Made by a program: the position numbers and the translations under genes. The notes below the pieces were generated by a model. The model saw only the letters and a program-made list of their open reading frames with translations, ran no database searches and was not told where the DNA came from. This document shows positions 23,901 through 35,200 of a stretch of DNA of 64,000 bases, piece by piece. The DNA is from Phoronis australis. Lineage: Eukaryota > Phoronida > Phoronidae. Location of the stretch: NCBI GenBank assembly GCA_002633005.1, contig NMRA01000064.1, forward strand, positions 248,001 through 312,000, written 5' to 3'. Within the stretch, counting starts at the first letter, position 1. Each line of letters starts with the position of its first letter.

Positions 23901-26900
23901 TTTAAAGACTTAAGACAGGAATTTGGACTTACACTCCCACTTTACAGTTCCTGAAAAAAATTTACTCAAATAATCCTGAGCATATCACAGTCGGGAAATA
24001 ATTTATGGAAATTATCTCTCAGTAACTTACAGTTATGTGCAAGTTTTCAGAGCACTTGCACTTTTGCTCAAGTGAAGTTTGATTGTTTTTCAGGAATAAT
24101 TGTGTAGAGCGTAAGACAACTTTCTGGTTTAAGTCTAAAGGCACTTTTCATGAAACAGATCTCTGGTTGAACTTTTAACCTTGGAGGCAGACGTTAAGTG
24201 TCTCTGATGAGCTGGGTATTATCAGTGCAAATGGGATTGGATGAAAAATGTATATGATGCAAAAGCCACCTCTGAATACGTGTCAGTAAAACTGAAAGTT
24301 AAGGTTAGTGCTTAAACCATTGAGCAGAACTTGTGACTGTCACTCATGGTATTAATGTCATAGTTATTTTACTCATACATAGACGAGTTTGAGGAGATTT
24401 CACCTTCCTTTGTTTTGTAGAGCTGGGGGTGAAGATGACTTTGAAATGTTCTTGGAAAGTGTCAAAGCAAGGTCACTCTCCGTCAAACCTTTGCAACAAG
24501 TAACTCAACAAGGTGGGTGTAGTTCTCTTCATCTTATATGAAGTGGTCAGAATCCAAGTACAAGTTGTGAAATGATGATGTTTTTGTGAAGTTCAATGCA
24601 GTCGTAATATTTTACAAAATTCAGACACAGTGGATGGATTGTGTCATAGTTCTGTTGTGATGAAATGAAATGTGAAAATGAGTTCAGGAACAGTCTGTTT
24701 CTTACAATGGAACAAGTCTGATATGTTTTTGCCTTTAACTTGACTTATCTAACGATTACCTTGAGATGTGACCTTTCTCAAAAATTACTAAAGTCTCATG
24801 TCCAAGTTGTCTGGCTTCATCTGAATGTTGTTGAAAAACCAGATAAATCCCTTAGAAATGTGAGGATAAAATTGGTGCAAACAAGCGAAACAGCTAGCTG
24901 AAAGCTGACAAATCTCAAAGCTACTGGTCACCTAAGACAAAAACACGTGATTCGAATTTGAAAGCAAAAGTTACGAGACTACTGGTTACAACTGGTTATA
25001 CCTCAGACAAGAAAAAAAATGAATGCTGTTCCGTAAAATTACCAATTTTGAAGAAGCGGAGATTTTGTCCTTAAACTGGAAATAGTTCAAAGAGTGTAGC
25101 AGTGCTTGCAAAGCCACGTATGCATCATCACACTTTTGTTCTAACTTGTGTTCCAATGTAATCAACATTTTCTTGCTGACCAGTGGTCATAGATGCCCAA
25201 AGTTTATGCAGTAGTACGATGACCCGCTGTGATCACTCAATAACTGAAGCCTCGTCCATGGACCTCGAGTGGGAACATGAGCAAGGTATTAGGCATGTGA
25301 TCAGTGGTAGCCATGTTTGTTGACCTATTTTGTTCCATGACCCACAGAGTGCTTGAAAGAAGCTTTTTGTTGACGCATTTTGTAGTTATTTGATTTAATG
25401 TTTTGTTTTGCATTAGCAAAATGTTGTTTGCATGAAGTGGCTTGTTTTTAGGACGTAGGCTGAACTTGCAAGCAACGTGAGGTATTTTAAACCTAATTGG
25501 GTGGAATGAGCCCCTGATGACCAACCGATCATTCCTCATCACCTGTCTTCATCTACCTCCAAATACATCAGACTTTGGCTCATATTGAAGGGGGGGGGGG
25601 AACCAAAGGTTTTCATGACCCATGAAGTGGCATTTTTATGTTTGGTTAACATGGCACCTGTGTTTCCATGCTTGTGAACTGTGAACTGTGGTTTGAAGGT
25701 TATGTAAACATGATGTTGTATCTTTATGGTGCCATCGTGAAATTAGGTAAATAGAGATCAGGGTGACCAGGCAGAATTAATGGCGTTCAGCGATTGGTGG
25801 CGGAGCTCAAAAGAAGGTGCTTGTGAATCAGTAATCTTACACGCGTGAACCGTGACCCCCCTCTTCACCCCTTTATTGAAGTTTATAGAGACTTCAGAAT
25901 GACACATATTGGCTAATCTGCGATTCAGTTAGGCGCCAGGATATTCAGTGCAATGTTGGGAGCATGTTGCGGTCTGTACCTATAACACTGTTGGTTTACA
26001 TGTCGTTATACTTGTGTAGGAACTGATCGCACTTCATGTTCAGAGCACCCTGGTGAGATGGAGTGGGACCATGAGGAAGGTAGTCGTGTGATTGGGGGTG
26101 GTTTGGCTTTTATGCTTTTTCCTGCGTCCAAGTGTCAACAACTTTTTAGTTTTAGAATAATTTATGTGAGAGACTCACTCACGAAGGCTTTGTAGATGTT
26201 TTACTTTGGAAAGCGGGCGTTGTTTGTTTCAGTATTTAAAGTGGCTATAAATCTTCATTCAGACCACTTAGCGTTATGAAATTGGTCTCAAATTGCACTT
26301 CAATCAAAATGTGATTTCTAGGTTTGAAAAGATCTGACAGTTCTTTATTGATTGAGACAACATGACATTTGCTTTTCCGTGCATGGTTTCAAAAAATAAC
26401 AAAGTGTCAAAACCAAAAATCACTTCTCATTTTAGTAAAGGATTAGTTTGAACCATTTTATAACGGTAAGTGGTCTAAGTAAAAATGTTGATTCATAAAT
26501 GAAACGTGCGCATATTGCCGCTTTGAAAAGTGCACAAAATCTCACTTGAGTTTTTTGCAGCTTTCAGAATGTTGTATGTTGTGGCAGTCTTACTTAGTCT
26601 TTAAATGTTTCACGTGATGTCATACAAACTCTTTGTGTGGTTGATATTGACGTGTGAATGTTAGCTTTGCGTCCCTGTGTGCTCTTGTATGGCAATACTT
26701 GACATCTCTGTTTTACATGAATGACATTTATTCTACAAACATTTCCATTTGAACCGACACTCACACGGATATATGTGAAATGCTATTGTTGAAGTTTTGT
26801 TGTGATAAAAATTCATTAGTCATAGAGTACATGTTCAAAATTTGGCTATCACTTTTTTCAACATGAATAACTTTGTGATTTGGATTTGAATCAAAACCGA

Positions 26901-28900
26901 CCTCATGTCGTTTTTGACAATTTCATATTTGCTCCTTATTTAACAAGCATGTGTACTTGTATTGTAGGAAACTATGTCCATAACTTTCCCAAAATGCCAA
27001 AAGTAATTCTGAAAAATTGTGGGCATCTGCCTTAATGATAGAAATTACCAGGCCGCCTGTAATCTTTTCGGTTCTCATTACCGCAGTTGGAATATTACCG
27101 CCCATCTGTTGAGGTGTGTTTAACTTCGTGGTAGTGATACTCATTTGAAGCACCCATCCTTTGATTTTTTCCTTGTGAAATCAATAACGCGTTTAGTTCA
27201 AATCAGTCTACTCTCAATTGCAAGTCTTTCATTTGCTCTCTTATCCTGGGTAATCAGGTCAAGTGATTGTAGCTTCAAAGGCAGATCCTTCATTGTTCCA
27301 CTGTAATAAGGCAATGCTTGCATTAACTATCAAGTACCCTTGTACTAAACTGTAATTAGTATGGACGCTATGTATAATTGTCAACTTTCATGTATTTTTT
27401 GTCAAAATTCAATGTACACATGAGAGCTATTGTCAAAACATTAACTTTAAATTAAATTTAGCGAACCATTTATGTGTCAAATATGCAAGTTGTTAGGGAT
27501 AACGTCCAATTGATTTCAATAACTAAAACTAAAAAGGTATCCTTAGTTTAAATAATTTTTATTTACTCAACTCTAATCAGTTTCAAATGAATTTCAGTGC
27601 TCTAGCCATGCCTTTGTAGGGGTCTGTACTCTTTGGGGCGAGCAGCACCACATCACACGAGTGCGAGGCATCATTTAAGAGTACTTATACTTGACAAGCA
27701 ATGGCATGCTTTTGTGGGGCTTTTCAAAAAGACATTGGCTGTAATTGATGCTTGGGGAGCAATATTTTCATTAAGCAGTGCGCAGTTCAAGTGCAGAAAA
27801 GAATGTGCTAGGGGTTTTTCGCCCTTACTTGGCAAATTCTCATCATCCTTTTTCAACAAGTCTTGATTTCATGGATGGATGGATTAGCCATTTTGTTACT
27901 TTATGGTCTATGGCCGAGGGAACTGTGTCTCAGATTTTTGTTTTCCTTTAAACAATGGAGAGCTGTTGGCTGTCAAAATGAGGATTCTGGATGTTTTTTT
28001 TAAAGAGGGGCCTTGATATGATTGCTGACATCTACTGTTTAGAGCCCAGGGTAAATGGGGAATGTGAGATGTGGTTGCCTGTGTATTGACAAGAGTATGT
28101 AGTTCAAGTAGCAAAGTCGCCTGCAGTTTAAATTTTCTAAAACTTCAACAGACATTTTTTAATGTAGTAGTCTCTCTTTACAAGCCCAGGGTCACCATCT
28201 TGTCAAAATTCTACATCTTGGTGTGCTTATAAGCGCTTGGTTTCTGTACGTAGCATTTTGAAACCCATTTTCGAACCTTGGAGATTTTGTCAGTTTTATC
28301 AGGAAAGCCTACCTTCACAAGGGAGAGAAAATACTCTTGGTTAAAATGCCTAAATGGACTTGCATACAGCACCATCACAGAAATTTGTCATCGCCTTGCC
28401 CACTGTGAACTTTGTAGTACCTTCATATGTTATTAGGTGGCAGTAGGAGTCCTCAGTTCCACATGTTCGGTCATCATTGCTTTAAACAAGTCATTCATTT
28501 TTCAAGAATGCGACTTCAAGGAACGTTTTATTTTTACAATACCTTAATTTACAGCTTGTAAAAAGCCTTACAGTCTTGTCTTAGTGATCAAGAGCTTAGG
28601 AGAACATTATGTGCACATTTGGGGGAAAGTTATGAGACAGTGAAGATGGCTGAACGTATATCTGAGAGTTCTGTATGTTGTTAAGTGCCATGTTTTGAGC
28701 ACGTTTTTATCATATTGCTCACAGGAATGGTGACACCACCCAAAATTCGACCAGAGCCTGAAGGAATGGTAACAGAAGCCGAGTTGACTCAGGCTATAGA
28801 ACGGAAAGACTCAGATTTGGAGTGGGATGCAGATGACTTTGTCAGTGCAGATACAGCACAACTGGTGGATTCTGGGATAAAATGTGACGATGAGGGATGA
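11922..28900 (+). CDS. AP1AR: AP-1 complex-associated regulatory protein (gadkin), exons 2-10
   Basis: Orthologue of gadkin/gamma-BAR, a peripheral trans-Golgi/endosome adaptor that links AP-1 and kinesin-1 and restrains ARP2/3 in vertebrates. Nine exons join in phase: 11922-11970, 13157-13177, 16446-16471, 18323-18419, 21395-21564, 24421-24512, 25250-25285, 26020-26079 and 28725-28900 (stop). They give about 241 residues; the human protein has about 302. Family blocks in order: KYLRTRYSADTGFGIE-FENLMDE; a coiled-coil segment with LYEQKRIDAELDLQ; KAEEEAYYEAQREAARVAMQ (very close to the vertebrate helix); EDDFEMFLESVK; and three acidic tryptophan motifs, DLEWEHEQG, EMEWDHEEG and DLEWDADDFVSAD, ending QLVDSGIKCDDEG. 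Vertebrate gadkin has two LEWE motifs. The first, lipid-modified exon is missing from this assembly. Introns reach about 2.9 kb and contain repeats and a LINE relic. Confidence 0.85.
12905..12978. repeat. 18-bp minisatellite in AP1AR intron
   Basis: Four copies of an 18-bp unit, GTACTGTGAGGTGCGTCT, with minor variants, inside the intron between exons 2 and 3. Confidence 0.9.
13157..13177 (+). CDS. AP1AR: AP1AR 21-nt microexon (FENLMDE)
   Basis: The sequence between a good acceptor (CCTTTTCAG) and donor (GAG|GTAAGA) is exactly seven codons, FENLMDE. It matches the vertebrate gadkin segment that follows the isoleucine-glutamate at the end of the preceding exon. It is phase 0 on both sides, so skipping would not shift the frame. 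The surrounding longer open frame continues into intron and is not real. Confidence 0.85.
13433..14535. repeat. Diverged tandem repeat, unit about 100-220 bp
   Basis: A phrase close to CACCTCCTAGTGG followed by a T-rich tract returns near 13433, 13722, 13880, 13987, 14130, 14370 and 14509. Between these, companion phrases (TCTCCTTAACC, TTTGTGAAATTTGGCAGATG, ATAGGTTTCTATTAA) come back in the same order. Copies are strongly diverged and spacing is irregular, so this is an old array inside the AP1AR intron. No coding frame is maintained. Confidence 0.65.
14536..18322. other. AP1AR introns around exon 4, otherwise empty
   Basis: Apart from exon 4 at 16446-16471 (GAC AAT CCT ACA GAT AAT GCT CCA AG, flanked by TTGCAG and GTATGT), this is intronic DNA in which no other gene, RNA or array was seen. 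Confidence 0.5.
18451..18606 (+). repeat. Three tandem 52-bp units resembling a tRNA 5' half
   Basis: Units start at 18451, 18503 and 18555. Each contains GTAGTGCAGCGGGTAGCACA. Within it, GTGC and GCAC pair around an AGCGGGTA loop, the form of a tRNA D arm overlapping an A-box promoter. No anticodon arm or B box is present, so these are not tRNA genes; they look like amplified fragments of a tRNA-derived SINE head. The array begins about 30 bp after AP1AR exon 5. Confidence 0.7.
20018..20071 (+). repeat. tRNA-derived SINE-like fragment
   Basis: GTGGCC and GGCCAC form a 6-bp end stem. Just inside the 3' side is a good T-arm/B-box, GTGGG TTCAAAT CCCAC. The stem-to-stem length is only 54 nt and no anticodon arm fits, so this is a truncated tRNA-like relic, not a tRNA gene. 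Confidence 0.5.
20727..21060 (-). pseudogene. LINE ORF2 C-terminal relic
   Basis: On the minus strand the frame contains SRKILGQFQCSGHSLNIEKG, IPRSERISGICCLGEIEDEP and HFMWRCPVLGDLRKNLLPEL. This is the zinc-finger-like tail (IPRxERxCxxCxxGEIEDExHFLxxC) found after the reverse transcriptase in many animal LINEs. The first cysteine position is changed (SG for xC). The frame then stops, and the continuation (NVNSSLVSSFQQ...) is in another frame down to about 20727, so it has at least one frameshift. It sits in the AP1AR intron between exons 5 and 6, antisense to the gene. Confidence 0.7.
23083..23134. repeat. Interspersed repeat fragment shared with 46371-46430
   Basis: CAAAATTCTAAGCT, ATGTGGACTA and TTACCCCCTCCA occur in the same order at both places. 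The element is short and its boundaries are not clear. Confidence 0.45.
23885..24156. mobile_element. 272-bp MITE with about 28-bp terminal inverted repeats
   Basis: The left end GTTTCACAAAAGTGACTTTA (then AAGACTTAA) is the inverted complement, with a few mismatches, of the right end TTTAAGTCTAAAGGCACTTT (then TCATGAAAC). The interior has no open frame. A second diverged copy occupies 54778-55176 and a fragment of one end lies near 39318-39380. It is a non-autonomous DNA transposon in the AP1AR intron before exon 7; the superfamily cannot be named without clear target-site duplications. Confidence 0.7.
25250..25285 (+). CDS. AP1AR: AP1AR exon 8, LEWE-type cassette (copy 1)
   Basis: A 36-nt exon reading (A)SSMDLEWEHEQ(G), phase 1 on both sides. 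Its donor (AAG|GTATTA) is acceptable, but the acceptor (CAATAACTGAAG) has almost no pyrimidine tract. Exon and following intron resemble exon 9 and its intron start, suggesting duplication. Because it is weakly defined and frame-neutral it may be skipped in some transcripts. Confidence 0.6.
26020..26079 (+). CDS. AP1AR: AP1AR exon 9, LEWE-type cassette (copy 2)
   Basis: A 60-nt exon reading (G)TDRTSCSEHPGEMEWDHEE(G), phase 1 on both sides, with acceptor CTTGTGTAG and donor AAG|GTAGTC. It repeats the acidic tryptophan motif of exon 8. It is also a multiple of three and can be included or skipped without a frameshift. Confidence 0.7.
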
Positions 28901-31900
28901 CTCCTGTGAGGTCTATTACAATAACACTTGCATAAGTTCGATGCAACCAAACCGCAATATTTCATCCAATTATGGTGGAGTCAGACTTTTGTGAAGGAAC
29001 CAGTGCACAAACTTCCATAACCATACAGGTGAACTTAGTCCTGAATTGAGCAAAAATCTGATGCATACTCGACTTGCGCGAGTTTTACTGTTATAGTTTC
29101 TGTGGAAGACATTGTGTTCCTGTGCAATTGAATGTTTCGTGTGTAAAGAAATACAGGTCCTTGTTATGACTAGCAATGCGTAACACAATCTTGATGGACT
29201 GTTCTTGAGTTACCAGCCCGGCTGAAATTACTGAACAAACCTCAAGTCTGTTTGGTGGACGATGTCCAATTTCACATCCATAAACATTTAACTGATAATG
29301 TTACGATAAGAGTTGAATCATTTTTTTGCTCATGACTGATTAGTCTACTCAAGTCGGTGATATTAGTGTGTCCAGTTTGTGATCTCTGAATTTGTTATGA
29401 TAACACCCAGGTCACTTTGTGGTATGGTAGTGCTACTGGTATAAAAATGGAAGTTTCGATGTAATGTGAGTTATCCCATATCTGCCAATTTTGTATTTGA
29501 ATGACGTATATTGTATTTTGGAAAGAAATTACACGTTTAGAAGCATCCATCAGTAGGCTCTTTCATGCAAATCTTTTTTGTGGGATAACTTGCAGTTTTC
29601 CCAAACATTTTCTGCTAGTGAAGACTGCTAATTTTTCCACAATTTTACATTCATTTAAGATTCCGAAAAAGTAACAGCAAAAAGACACACTAACAGGTTT
29701 TGTGAGGGACATTTTGGTTTTGATTGAAGTACTGAGTGGTCATGTCAGCCATCAACATGGTAGAAAGTACGTCTTAAATTTTAGATTTGGTAGAATTTTT
29801 ATTTTGTGTTGCGGAAACTTAATTATGAATCTATTCTTCCAGACAATCGTCAACCAGGTACAATAGTGTCATTTTGAAACTTGTCGATCAGTTTGGAAGC
29901 TGTAATTATTGATCACTCCATGTTTGTATACAAAGTATGTAAGAGGCATAAGTGAGGAAACCTGTTATTGATCACTTTATAGTTGTATACATAGTGTGTA
30001 GGGGGCAGTGTGAGGCGATGTTCAATCACTAAGCTTCACTTTTGGTGGTGGATATTCCATAACTTGTAAATGATAGGTTTTTGTGAAAATTTCAGCAACC
30101 ACATTGATTATATAAACACTTTCACTCTTTATTAACTATCCAACATATCAAGTCAATAAGGAACTTCATTGCAGCATTCAAAGTATCTGAAAACAGGTGT
30201 TAAAACTACACGACAGGTTGGTGTCAAGGTGAATGACAATTATTGGGTGCTTAGTATGGGTTTAGCCAATCATTGTACAGTTCATTTGAAATGTAATATG
30301 TGGGTTAATTGTTGGCTCTTGTCATTGAAAAAACTAAGCTTTAAATAAGAGCTATAAAAGTATGGTATGGAATGACGATTTTGTATATATTAGGTGCAAA
30401 TTGTCTTGTATATACGAGTCTATTTTTCTATGAAACCTCGACTGAATTTGTTAACTGTAAATATTTAGCATATTTTGTAATCCAGAAAATCTCTACGTTG
30501 TCTCATTTGCTTTGAAATTGTTTGAAAGTATGGGCAGTGAAAAGGCTTAAAATGAAGTAGTTTTCTAAACAGACAAGACAACTTTGCAGATACTACCTGA
30601 TAAACAAGTAACAATTAAACACTAAATTGGCAAGTGGTTAAGTAGGATATCTATCAACTGTCAGTAAACTGAATAAGAGAGGGCGCCACTTAAAAACAAA
30701 TGGCATGTAGATTCAGTGACTGATTGCTCGTAGAACTTGCATTTTGGTATGGTGTTAACAATGCAACTTCAATTATGGAATGACAAATATTTGGTGGTGT
30801 GGCCACACCAGGCTTAGATGGTGTGTTGTATTTTCGTATATGGTCGTAATCAGTTTTACTATTTGTAATTGACATTTTCAAGTAGCAAATGCATCAGGAT
30901 TACAGTAATTCACATCAGTCTTCTGGAGACAACAACAAACAACTAATTGTGTTCACACTTTTCAATCACTTTGTGACGTCAGCCAATTCTCGAGTTGCAA
31001 CAGCGCCATCTATCTTGTCTGTTCGACTACTCTGTACATCTGTTGTTCAGAACTGCTGGTTGTTTGACAAACTTGTCCGTTTTTCAAAAGTAACCTTTTC
31101 GTTCATCAAGAAACCCATCTATTTGTCAACACAAACTTGTTCATTGGCCAAACAACCTGTCTCTTTACAAAACGTAACTTTTTCGTTCGATAATTAGCCT
31201 GGTTATTTGACAAAGTGTGACTCTTTAATCTTTTCGCTGCCCATAAGAAAGCCTGTGAAGACATTTTTTACCAGTATAAAATGGAATTGATGGGTGAACA
31301 CGCCACGATACATCACTGACAACTTGTAAGCATAATATTACCTACAAGTTCTAGCACAAGTTGATCGCACTTTGGTTTAACGTTTCTGAAAATGCTGCAT
31401 CTCAATTTTGTTGGATACTTCAAAGCTGCCGTCTTCCACTGTCATATAGTACACGTGCCTTGGATTTCATTTCTTAGAAATCTCCAAAAAAATTATTATC
31501 AAAAGTACATAACACATACCATGTATTTATTTGTTTCGGCATATTAGAGGGTATTTTTTCTGTTTTGTTGGTTTATTTATATCTCTGTTATGTTGAGGCT
31601 TATTGCATTATTTATGTTAATATATGCTAGCTGCATTAAACTCCCATATTATAGTAAAGTGACTGCTGTGTACGGTAATTTTACAATAAAGCAAGTACAT
31701 TCAACAGCCTTCAAGTTTCATTCAGGTCATATGTGATAAATTAAAACTTAACAACAAAACGCAGTAGCTAGAATTGACTTTAAGAACAACCTTGTCCCGA
31801 CATACTTGATGAATTCTTATACGGCAGCTTCTAGCAGTTGTTATCCACATCATTTATGAGCGACTTATTTCAGACTTCTATTGTCAATTAGAATTGCTTC

Positions 31901-32208
31901 CTTGCCAGTAGTGGGCAGCAGATGTCCTTTTGCAGGTGCCATTGTTCTGTTTACATACTCCACTGTAGAGAAAACTACCATACCAGTGCTATGCTTGAAA
32001 AGGATATCTGATGTAAGAGGAATGTGCTCCAACAGTCTACATCTGAACACAACACCATGAATAGCACCCTGGGCCTACAACACATCCTTGCACTTAACAG
32101 GAGCTCTTGACTCAAAAGACATGCAGTGCAAGGTGTGGAACACTCGGTCGTTGTTAACTCCTGAGATGTACTAAACAGAACACGTTAACTTTGTATAGTA
32201 CACAAATG
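28901..32208. other. Convergent 3' region of AP1AR (+) and helicase (-)
   Basis: No further coding exon was recognised. An AATAAA at 31685-31690 on the plus strand could end AP1AR after a long 3' UTR. AATAAA on the minus strand near 31571-31576 could end the helicase transcript, in which case the two would overlap. A 59-bp unit is duplicated in tandem at about 29906-30020 (TTATTGATCACT...GTATAC...). Confidence 0.4.
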
Positions 32209-35200
32209 TTAATCCAGCTCGTCGTAAATGCCATCAAACGATGCTGATCTACTGCCGCTGTGTTTGTGCTGTGATCTGAAACTACCACCATGATTTGGTC
32301 TTGAGAAGCCACCAACACGAGCCTTGCTGAATTCATGCTCGTAACTGTCAAGAAACAATCACAAAGTTAGCAGCGGCAGGTCTTGATGACTTACAAGCAT
32401 GAGAGAAAACTGATAAAGATAACATTTCAAAATATCTCGCAATAGCTGTAAGCAGCATTATTCTGATCATACCATATAGCTTTACTTTATTATCTTCAAC
32501 TTTCTTGTTCTTAGGAAATTGAATTTAGATGTGATTGCTGAGCATACGGTTCAAGGTTGGTCACAATACGACTGTTTGTCAAACTGAATGGCATTAGTAG
32601 GCAGTTTAAACCATTGAGCGCAAAACAAATATATAACATACAGCACCTCACGATATAATGTTGATCTAGTAATAAAGGGCGTAAAGGTTCACCAGAAACG
32701 GAATGTTTCAGCAGTGTGCATTTTACTAGTTGGCATTTTCATCGAACACAAAACAACTTGGCTATAGCATGGACTATACGTGGCCTTCCACATACCTGCC
32801 ATGCCTATAATGGCTTCCACTATCTCTACCGCCATGTCTGCCCATGGACACTTCACTCTCGCCAGTCTTTAGCCTCATTATGACAGCAATGGCCGAAGCC
32901 AGCAGCTCACGCCCCCTATTGTCAGTCAGGTCCAACTTGTCCACTTGCTCCAGGTATTTGTCCCTGTCAGTCTCCCTCACATTCTCTATATTCCTCAATA
33001 TACCTTTGATCAGGTGAGCATCTAGTTGATCCTGATTAGGAGGAGACACATGTTCTAGTTTGACCAGTCTTTGAATCTGCAACAGAAATGATAATAACTG
33101 AATGGGTGACTTTAAATTTACTACGTTACACTAATGCAACAACTGCATGGATTCCAATAATCACATGGGACCATTAGACCACAGACACCCTGTAACAGAA
33201 CTGGAAAACTAACGACTAGCATGGCACACCTCGAAGAAAATCCCACTTTACACTATGTGATTGGTCGAATTTTTATTACAGTTGAAGGGTCATGGGTTCC
33301 AGCAAATCTTTAGCAAGTTATTATCAATGTAAGAACTCCATGACAAACGTCACAAAACAAACACCACAAAATACAATTTAGAGAGATACGTGTCAAGGAC
33401 CAGAAGCTTAGTTTTATTTACAACTCGAGACTACAATGAGCCATGCATATTTCACTGCAGAGTTGGAGGAATCTTACAAACCTAATGATAACTGACAATA
33501 TGCACTTGCATATGAGGGTGCAAGTAAAAAGGTCAATTTTGGTGATTTCTGTCCAAAATTGTAGATGGTAAGGTCACAATTCTGTTCAACAAGTTGATCA
33601 GTACAAATTACAACAAAAGAAGCACTATATTCTAGTACACCTTGCCAAGCTCCGTAGCACGCTACCATCTCCCTTGCAAGCCTTTAACTGTGAGAGACAA
33701 CGTGAACATATCTTACCTGTTGCATCATTCCCCTGTCCTCATAACTCCCATCATGTAGTGTTACAGCCAGCCCGTCCCTCCCAGCCCTGCCTGTGCGACC
33801 TGACCTATGAATGTAGAAGTCTACACCATTGCGGGGAGGGCCCACTGTAACAGAATGACCAAATTTTCAAGTTGAAGTTACAACAAATCTAGAAATCAAT
33901 GCCATCATACCAATGAAACACAAGACAAGAAAAGAAATATCATCAGTAATTGAGACTTGCGAGTAACTACATTCCTTCTGTTTGATTGTCACAGCATGTT
34001 AGCTTCACCTTCCAAAGCAGTATGTGCAGACAAGGGAATTCCAGGCAATTTAACCATTTCTATTCAAACAAAGGACAGCAATGCGATGTCTACTTTAGTA
34101 AAGCCCTACACTTATGAAGAAAATTAATGTTTTTTGCATCAGAATATCGTTTACATCAGCTTTCATAATTTTCCAGCAAACTCTAAGTGTTTTATTTTAC
34201 AGCTTTTAATGGTAATTTTCCAGCAAATACGTTCATAGTTGGTACAAGTGGACATTTAAGCTGGACACCAGCAACAAGCCTACCTTGAATGACCAGGTCT
34301 ACCTCAGGGATGTCCAGACCTCTGGCTGCCACGTCAGTAGCTACCAGAATATTCAATTTACCCAAACGGAATGCTGATAGAATCTGCTCTCTCTTTCTCT
34401 GTGTAAGGTCAGAGTTCAGCGCATCTGCCATCAGACCCATTCTTCGTAGCACCATCGCAGTGTGTGTGGTTTTGACTGAAATTGCACACATTCTGTAACA
34501 GGATTATTGTCTCCTGAGATAGAAGAAAATGTTGTCATCCCTCACGAGCGCCACCTACTTCGCACAGCCCCATCGTCCGTCACTAATTTAATGCCCCCCC
34601 CATTTAACTACCAATTCCTTGCCCCTCCTTTCTGCTGGTCGACATCACTTTCAATAACAGGGGTCACTATGGTAATAAAATATTTCTCACATGACCTGGA
34701 ACGTGTTACGACAAAACTGGCAAAGTAGAAATCCATACGCCTTACATTTTATCACCTGCAAAACACTAAAACAAGCAAACGCGCGCCAACCAAACAATGC
34801 CGGAATTCTGAGAAGGTTATGATTGACAAATCGTGTGTCGCAACTGTACGTACTGCCAGTCGGAAGGACATGCAAATAACTTCTTAGGTGGCGAATTCCA
34901 TATCCAAGTTCATTGAAAGTTTTAGACAGGACAAGTTTTTTGACAAGAAAGATTGTTTGTACGGTTCATGTGAGAAAAGAAATCCTACACTCGTCTCAGA
35001 TTTATGGCATTGGGCAAAATCTCTTGGAAACTTCCTCAAAATCCCTCGACAAGCCTCAGGATTTTGAAGAAATTTCCAAGAGGTTTTGCCCATGTCATCA
35101 ACCTATATACTAAATTCTCTTTGGTTAAATCGACATCCTTACTATGAAATTGTCACGAAACTTCAAGTTAGGAACAAGAGGGGCTTAATAGGGTTCCCAC

